From positions 496,001-560,000 of the forward strand of contig SAJS01000001.1 in NCBI GenBank assembly GCA_004017535.1: a stretch of DNA of 64,000 nt. The letters are read 5' to 3'. This document shows positions 62,140 through 64,000 of this stretch, in pieces; position 1 is the first letter of the stretch, and every line of letters begins with the position of its first letter. The translations under genes and the position numbers were made by a program. This stretch comes from Mesorhizobium sp. GTDB taxonomy: Bacteria > Pseudomonadota > Alphaproteobacteria > Rhizobiales > Rhizobiaceae. The notes beneath the pieces were generated by a model that saw nothing but the letters and a program-made list of their open reading frames with translations, was not told where the DNA came from and ran no database searches.

Positions 62140-64000
62140 TCACTCGGCCGCCGCCTTGGCCTTGCCGTTGCGTTCCGGCGAATTGCCTTCCAGCGTATCG
62201 ATCAGCCGCTTGTGGATGGTGGCCGTGCGCGTCGGACTGTCGATCTTCTGTCCGGTCAGGTCGGTGACGTAGAATGTGTCGATGACCTTCTCGCCGAAGG
62301 TGGTGATATGCGCCGAGGCGATGTCGAGCGAAAGGTCGGAGAGCGTGCCGGTGATCTCGGACAGCAGCCCCGGCCGGTCCAGCCCCTCGACCTCGATCAC
62401 CGAAAATCGGTTCGACAGCGTGTTGCGGATCTCGGCGCGCGGCGGAATGCGGAACACCTTGGCGCCGCGCTTCGGCTTGGTGCGCTTCTCGATCATCTCG
62501 GGCAACCAGCTCTTGCCGGAAAGCACGTCCTCGATCAGCCGGCCGACGCGCTCGGCGCGTCGGCGCTCGTCCTCGTCGAGATCGAACTCCCGGGAAATCA
62601 GGATGGTGTCCAGCGCGCGCCCGTCGGAAGTGGTGAAGATCTGCGCGTCGACGATGTTGCCGCCGGCCGCGGCGCAAGCCCCGGCGATGATCGACAGCAG
62701 GCGCGGATGGTCCGGCGCCAGCACGGTGATCTCGGTCACCGCCTCGAATTCATGGGTCTTGACCATGGTCGCGAGCTTCTTGCCCGCCGCATCCGCCTCA
62801 CGGATGAATTCGGCGTGGCGCAGCTGGTCGTTGAGGTCGACCGTCAGCAGATAGTTCTCATAATGCTGCGCGACATAGCGCTTGCGCTCCTTGGCCGGCC
62901 AGGCCGAGAGCGCCTCGGCCAGGCGCTCGCGTGCGGCGGCGGTGCGTTGCGCACGCGACACTTCCGAGAAGCCGCCGGTCAGCAGCAACTCGGTCTCGTA
63001 ATAGAGCGTGCGCAGCAACTGGCCCTTCCAGCCGTTCCAAACGCCCGGCCCGACGCCGCGTATGTCGCAGACGGTGAGGACCAAAAGCAGCTTCAGCCGC
63101 TCGACCGACTGCACGATCGAGGCGAAATCCTCGATCGTCTTGCGGTCGTTGAGGTCGCGCGTCTGCGCCGTCATCGACATCACGAGGTGGTTTTCGACCA
63201 GCCAGGCGACCGTCTCGGTATCGGCCGCCGACAGCCCCATATGCGGACAGATGCGTCGCGCGATCCTGGCGCCGGCTTCCGAATGGTCTTCCGGCCGGCC
63301 CTTGGCGATGTCGTGCAGCAGCACCGCGACGTAAAGCGCTTCGCGGCTCTTCTTCAGCCCCGGCATCAGCGAATGCGCCAGCGGGTGAATCTTCTCGCCA
63401 TCGCCACGCTCGATCTCTGCCAGCACGCCGATGCAGCGGATCAGATGCTCGTCCACCGTATAGTGGTGGTACATCGAGAACTGCATCATGGCGACGATCT
63501 TGCCGAAGTCGGGGATTAGCCTGCCGAGCAGCCCGGCCTCGTTCATGCGCCTGAGATTGAGCTCGGCGTTGCGGTCCGAGGTCAATATGTCGAGGAACAG
63601 CCGGTTGGCCTCCTCGTCGCGCCGGAGCGACTTGTTGACCAAGCCGAGCGAGCGGGTGAGCAGCTTCAGCGCGTCGGGATGGAACTCCAGCCCATGCTTG
63701 TCGGCAAACCAGAACAACCTCAGCAGGTTGACCGGGTCGCGTTCGAACACGCCGTCGTCGGCGATGTTGATGCGGTGGTTGTCGACAATGAAATCGGACG
63801 TGCCGGCAAGCTTGCGCTTGCGCCGCTGGAAGGTGAGGAAGATGCGGTTGAAGCCAGGCACATGCTTGGCCTGCTCTTCCTCGAGGGCCGCGCAGAAGAT
63901 GCGGGTGAGGTCGCCGACATCCTTGGCGACGAGGAAATAGTGCTTCATGAAACGCTCGACCGCCGACAGGCCGGGATGCGTCGTGTAACCCAGACGTTCG
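62140..64000 (-). CDS. glnD: PII uridylyltransferase/uridylyl-removing enzyme GlnD, N-terminus cut by the window edge
   Basis: The visible 620 codons start inside the nucleotidyltransferase domain ([20 protein letters not shown] runs in from base 64000). They continue through the HD hydrolase domain ([24 protein letters not shown], with His-Asp) and two C-terminal ACT domains ([46 protein letters not shown]). GlnD modifies PII proteins in response to glutamine. The upstream frame is intact to the edge; no true start is in the window. Confidence 0.95.
   Translation of the reverse strand, partial: ERLGYTTHPGLSAVERFMKHYFLVAKDVGDLTRIFCAALEEEQAKHVPGFNRIFLTFQRRKRKLAGTSDFIVDNHRINIADDGVFERDPVNLLRLFWFADKHGLEFHPDALKLLTRSLGLVNKSLRRDEEANRLFLDILTSDRNAELNLRRMNEAGLLGRLIPDFGKIVAMMQFSMYHHYTVDEHLIRCIGVLAEIERGDGEKIHPLAHSLMPGLKKSREALYVAVLLHDIAKGRPEDHSEAGARIARRICPHMGLSAADTETVAWLVENHLVMSMTAQTRDLNDRKTIEDFASIVQSVERLKLLLVLTVCDIRGVGPGVWNGWKGQLLRTLYYETELLLTGGFSEVSRAQRTAAARERLAEALSAWPAKERKRYVAQHYENYLLTVDLNDQLRHAEFIREADAAGKKLATMVKTHEFEAVTEITVLAPDHPRLLSIIAGACAAAGGNIVDAQIFTTSDGRALDTILISREFDLDEDERRRAERVGRLIEDVLSGKSWLPEMIEKRTKPKRGAKVFRIPPRAEIRNTLSNRFSVIEVEGLDRPGLLSEITGTLSDLSLDIASAHITTFGEKVIDTFYVTDLTGQKIDSPTRTATIHKRLIDTLEGNSPERNGKAKAAAE

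Overview
The window looks like a chromosomal segment of a Mesorhizobium-type alphaproteobacterium (Rhizobiales). It is GC-rich throughout. It carries a succinoglycan-type exo gene set in the rhizobial order exoL-A-M-O-N-P, an ActS/ActR redox pair, rhizobial intergenic palindromes, and core genes (trpS, murJ, glnD). No transposase, integrase, tRNA, rRNA or CRISPR array was seen.

Layout. 1-2535: start of the exopolysaccharide (EPS) locus, with exoF (cut by the left edge), exoY and an exoX-like repressor. 2509-10110: an island inside the EPS locus that reads as a complete lasso-peptide cluster. On the minus strand it runs precursor A (50 aa, 8256-8408), B1 recognition protein, B2 protease, C cyclase, HPr-kinase-like enzyme, ABC exporter; a nucleotidyltransferase is divergent. 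10115-28420: the rest of the EPS locus, with glycosyltransferases, ExoK glycanase, UDP-glucose dehydrogenase, a Wzx flippase, a pyruvyl transferase and exoLAMONP. 28464-31544: a phosphatase and a propionyl/acetyl-CoA ligase. 31700-34721: a small membrane ORF, then a second set of lasso-like genes (PqqD/B1, B2, HPr-kinase-like, nucleotidyltransferase) with no cyclase, exporter or precursor. 34891-46739: a dihydroxyacetone kinase/PTS locus joined to a five-component sugar/polyol ABC transporter. 46991-55722: a PIG-L deacetylase, a DMT permease, hrpB, actS/actR, nhaA and mmcB. 55907-64000: a deaminase, cueR, an L,D-transpeptidase, nfu, a universal stress protein, trpS, murJ and glnD (cut by the right edge).

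How the parts fit. The exo genes would make UDP-glucose and UDP-glucuronate, start a repeat unit on undecaprenyl phosphate (ExoY), extend it (ExoA/L/M/O and extra transferases), pyruvylate it, flip it (Wzx), control chain length (ExoP), export it (ExoF) and trim it (ExoK). The lasso precursor shows the leader pattern Y-x2-P-x-L-x3-G-x5-T-x, a Gly1-to-Asp9 ring and a C-terminal serine. With a kinase in the same operon, the predicted product is a phosphorylated class II lasso peptide of the paeninodin type. A TGC-rich palindrome (TGCTGC-N3-GCAGCA and variants), which resembles PhaR/AniA sites, recurs upstream of exoY/exoX, the lasso operon, several EPS genes and the ABC operon; this suggests shared carbon-status control.

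All calls rest on reading the sequence and on remembered family motifs; no database search was run.
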